Shown here piece after piece: positions 30,617 to 32,431 of a stretch of 32,431 bases of DNA. Positions within the stretch are counted from its first letter, which is position 1, and every line of letters starts with the position of its first letter. The notes under the pieces are model-generated. The model ran no database searches, was not told the DNA's origin, and was given only the letters and a program-made list of their open reading frames with translations. The DNA is from an uncultured Desulfosporosinus sp. (GTDB taxonomy: Bacteria > Bacillota > Desulfitobacteriia > Desulfitobacteriales > Desulfitobacteriaceae). The DNA is taken from contig CAKMJS010000080.1 in assembly GCA_927405585.1 (NCBI GenBank), forward strand, positions 1 through 32,431, read 5' to 3'. A program made the translations under genes and the position numbers.

Positions 30617-31696
30617 ATGAACAATATAGAGCAGGGTGTAAATGTTAATAGTGGCAATGAGCAACTTCCATATAGTGCTATTCAACATAACGTAGATAAT
30701 ATACGTTTAAATTCTTCAGAAATCGGTCAACTTTGGAATACTTATATGGCTCAAAGTATGTCTAAGTGTATGGTCTCGTATTTAGTGGCAAAATGTACAG
30801 ACCCTGATATGCGTTCAGTCTTACAATTAATATTAGATGTATCTAATCGACACGTTAATTCTATTACAGAGATATTTAATAAGGAAAACTTCCCCATACC
30901 CCATGGTTTCACGGATGAAGATTTTGATGTAAATGCAAAAAGCTTATTCTCTGATACTTATATGGTGTTGTATTCAAAATTCATGACAAAATATGGTTTA
31001 ATCAACTTTAGTTTTGCACTTGCATCGATATACCGTCCCGACATCTTCGCGTTCTATAAGGGCTGTATACTTGATTTTACAGAAATAACTGGAAAGATAA
31101 ATATTGTTCTTTTATCGAAGGGTCTTCTTGAAAAGACACCTTACATTCCAATTCCCGACAGGATGGAATATGTATATCCTGAAACCAACTTTTTTAAAGG
31201 AATCTTAGGGGAGAAGCGACCTCTCAACGCTCTGGAAATTGGGCATATTTTCATTAATGCCAACACGAGGCAATACGAAGACGCAATGTTTATGGGATTT
31301 GGCCAAGTTGCAAAATCCAAAAAATTAGTAGATTATTTTTCAAGGGGGAAACAAATTGCTGATAAGCAGACAGGGGTTCTTGGTTCACTCTTGGAAGACG
31401 AGGACTTACCAAAACCTGTGAATTTTGACCATCTTATAACCGATTCTACAGAATCTCCATATAGTGATAAATTGCTATTATTCCATTCGACTATATTTAT
31501 GTCGCTTAGCATCCAAGCATATGGACTTGGATTGGGAAATTGTGCAAGACCTGATGTTACATCGGCTTTTGCTCGACTCACAGCCGAACTTGGTATTTAT
31601 GTAAAAGATGGACTTGATTTAATGATTGAACACGGTTGGCTAGAAAGAATTCCCGAAGCCGCTAACCGAAAAGAATTAAGGACAACGAATAATTAA
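30617..31696 (+). CDS. DUF3231 family protein (two-domain, spore-associated type)
   Basis: 359 residues from ATG 30617, set by TGGAGG seven bases upstream (TTG 30611 lies inside that spacing). Two homologous helical DUF3231 units of about 170 residues: unit one LNSSEIGQLWNTYMAQSMSK ... SYLVAKCTDPDMRSVL ... FTDEDFDVNAKSLFSDTYMV (in parts), unit two LNALEIGHIFINANTRQYED ... DLPKPVNFDHLITDSTESPYSDK ... GWLERIPEAANRKEL (in parts). The fold is a ferritin-like helix bundle related to CotF-type coat proteins, and members are common in spore formers; biochemical function is unknown. A hairpin CCTTATCCC/GGGTTAAGG (31731-31760) follows. A degenerate paralogue lies 240 bases downstream. Confidence 0.88.
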   Translation: MNNIEQGVNVNSGNEQLPYSAIQHNVDNIRLNSSEIGQLWNTYMAQSMSKCMVSYLVAKCTDPDMRSVLQLILDVSNRHVNSITEIFNKENFPIPHGFTDEDFDVNAKSLFSDTYMVLYSKFMTKYGLINFSFALASIYRPDIFAFYKGCILDFTEITGKINIVLLSKGLLEKTPYIPIPDRMEYVYPETNFFKGILGEKRPLNALEIGHIFINANTRQYEDAMFMGFGQVAKSKKLVDYFSRGKQIADKQTGVLGSLLEDEDLPKPVNFDHLITDSTESPYSDKLLLFHSTIFMSLSIQAYGLGLGNCARPDVTSAFARLTAELGIYVKDGLDLMIEHGWLERIPEAANRKELRTTNN

Positions 31697-31730
31697 TGAT
31701 CACAAATAAATTATAATATAGAGAAAACTT

Positions 31731-31760
31731 CCTTATCCCAAGTTAACACTCGGGTTAAGG
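31731..31760 (+). terminator. Terminator after the DUF3231 gene
   Basis: CCTTATCCC and GGGTTAAGG form a 9-bp stem with one mismatch and a 12-base loop, followed by TTCCTCTTC, 35 bases after the stop codon. Confidence 0.6.
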
Positions 31761-31933
31761 TTCCTCTTCACCTCATTTTTCAACAATTCAAGCGCTTAAT
31801 CACTGCTCCGATATTACTTTCATCGTTTTGATAAAGTGTACATTTAGTCGTCCGTTGAATAGGGAAACGACGCAGACTATCAGAAAATCAAAGGGTAAAT
31901 GAAAGATGTTTGTAATAATAATGGAGGTTTGCT

Positions 31934-32280
31934 ATGAGCGACTTACAACAACAATATAATCAAGGCAATACAGAACAAGTTCCTTTTGGAGCCGTGATTT
32001 ACCTCAACCAATAATAACGTCCAATTTAGTGACCGAATCGACTGAATCTCCACATAGTGATAAATTAATCATGTGTCACGTTACCGTTGTTCTCGGGACT
32101 ATTATTCTTGAATACGGACTTTCGGTTGCAAGTACTGCCAGAGTAGATTTGGCCGCTACCTTTGCTAATTTTACAGTTGACGTTATTGCTTTAGCAAAAG
32201 GTGGATCAGAATTAATGATTGAAAGCGGATGGCTTGAAAGAGTCCCCCAAACAGCTGACCGTAAAGAATTAATGAACTGA
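31934..32280 (+). pseudogene. Second DUF3231 gene, internally deleted
   Basis: TGGAGGT precedes ATG 31934, and the leader resembles that of the intact copy. The first ~20 codons (MSDLQQQYNQGNTEQVPFGA) match the N-terminus of the neighbouring DUF3231 protein; then, in a different frame from about 31996, the sequence jumps to the C-terminal part: DLPQPIITSNLVTESTESPHSDK, then GWLERVPQTADRKEL and a TGA at 32280. By comparison with the 359-residue neighbour about 250 codons are missing, and the junction is out of frame, so the N-terminal frame ends at 32014. A 26-residue peptide may still be made. Confidence 0.8.
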
Positions 32281-32324
32281 GTGTTAATTCCACCCTCAAC
32301 CCACTCTTCTCATCAAAAACAAAA

Positions 32325-32363
32325 TGCGTTGGCGTGAGAATTTCTATCTTCTCAACCAACGCA
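32325..32363 (-). repeat. Repeat hairpin, copy 2
   Basis: TGCGTTGG (32325-32332) pairs with CCAACGCA (32356-32363), and TGAGAA with TTCTCA inside it; the loop and inner stem are identical to copy 1 at 27590-27631, as is the flanking AAAACAAAA. In copy 1 the outer arms read TGCGTGG/CCACGCA, so both arms have changed together. The right arm overlaps codons of the rpsG fragment. Confidence 0.75.
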
Positions 32364-32431
32364 GTCCGAGTGTAGTACGTCGATCTGCACGCACTTCGAT
32401 AGGCACTTGATAATTCGCTCCGCCGACACGG
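32344..32431 (-). pseudogene. rpsG: 30S ribosomal protein S7 fragment, cut by window edge and truncated at its C-terminus
   Basis: The minus strand at the right edge encodes RVGGANYQVPIEVRADRRTT followed by LGLRWLRR and TAG (32344-32346). RVGGxxYQVPxEVRxxRRxxLGLRWL is the unmistakable central signature of ribosomal protein S7 (around residues 75-100 of about 156). In S7 the sequence goes on for some 55 more residues; here a stop follows two codons after TrpLeu, inside the repeat hairpin. The gene therefore loses its C-terminal third at exactly the place where the repeat begins. A functional rpsG must exist elsewhere, or the break is an assembly join. The 5' part is outside the window. Confidence 0.8.

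Noticed and set aside
1-32431. CRISPR arrays, tRNA or rRNA genes, complete insertion sequences
   Set aside because: I looked for regularly spaced repeats, cloverleaf patterns, conserved rRNA phrases and transposase motifs on both strands and found none.

Overview
The window looks like chromosomal DNA of a strictly anaerobic, spore-forming, low-to-moderate GC Firmicute of the Peptococcaceae/Desulfitobacteriaceae type. A Desulfosporosinus- or Desulfitobacterium-like organism is my best guess. The reasons are a full-length single-chain pyruvate:ferredoxin oxidoreductase, a lipoprotein NrfA with membrane NrfH (ammonifying nitrite reductase of a Gram-positive), spore-associated DUF3231 proteins, a DUF368 (PopT-type) undecaprenyl-phosphate translocase, MutS2-like paralogues and strong AGGAGG-type ribosome binding sites. 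The taxon is an inference; no rRNA gene or complete marker gene is present.

Layout. 1-5.6 kb is a patchy region: the tail of a MutS2-like gene, a GNAT acetyltransferase, sfsA (apparently with a CTG start), a truncated membrane protein, a second GNAT, a Cys-rich pentapeptide-family protein without its repeats, an unassigned 128-nt nested inverted-repeat element, a rhomboid protease, and minus-strand remnants of an FGE-sulfatase domain, a YolD-like protein and a cupin. 5.9-9.5 kb is the intact pyruvate:ferredoxin oxidoreductase with its terminator. 9.6-11.4 kb holds a leader-peptide/hairpin region in front of an internally deleted, frameshifted MutS2-like gene, then a small ferritin-like protein. 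11.5-17.5 kb is membrane-oriented: an unrecognised 447-aa coiled-coil membrane protein, a DUF368 translocase, and three CNNM/CorC-type CBS transporters (two divergent and intact, the third a headless remnant behind a promoter-leader-terminator unit).

17.6-19.5 kb is the nrfHA operon. 19.7-24.7 kb is a four-gene operon of response regulator, histidine kinase, ABC ATPase and large FtsX-type permease, with direct repeats ahead of the ABC genes that look like the regulator's operator. 25-32.4 kb is again eroded: an unrecognised small membrane protein, a broken KaiC/HATPase/receiver hybrid, a methyltransferase, a frameshifted YibE/F protein, a CBS-CBS-ACT sensor protein, an intact DUF3231 protein plus an internally deleted second copy, and at the very end a C-terminally truncated rpsG (ribosomal protein S7) fragment running into a hairpin that occurs twice in the window.

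How the genes work together: PFOR and NrfHA fit fermentative or anaerobic respiratory energy metabolism with nitrite as electron acceptor. The two-component/ABC operon fits a self-regulated envelope-stress or peptide-antibiotic response, and DUF368 and CorC proteins concern envelope lipid carrier recycling and divalent cation balance. The most striking property of the window is the density of gene remnants (at least nine). Among these, the attenuator-like leader of the MutS2-like gene, the 128-nt nested inverted repeat, and the covarying hairpin repeat abutting a truncated rpsG are the candidates most worth following up.
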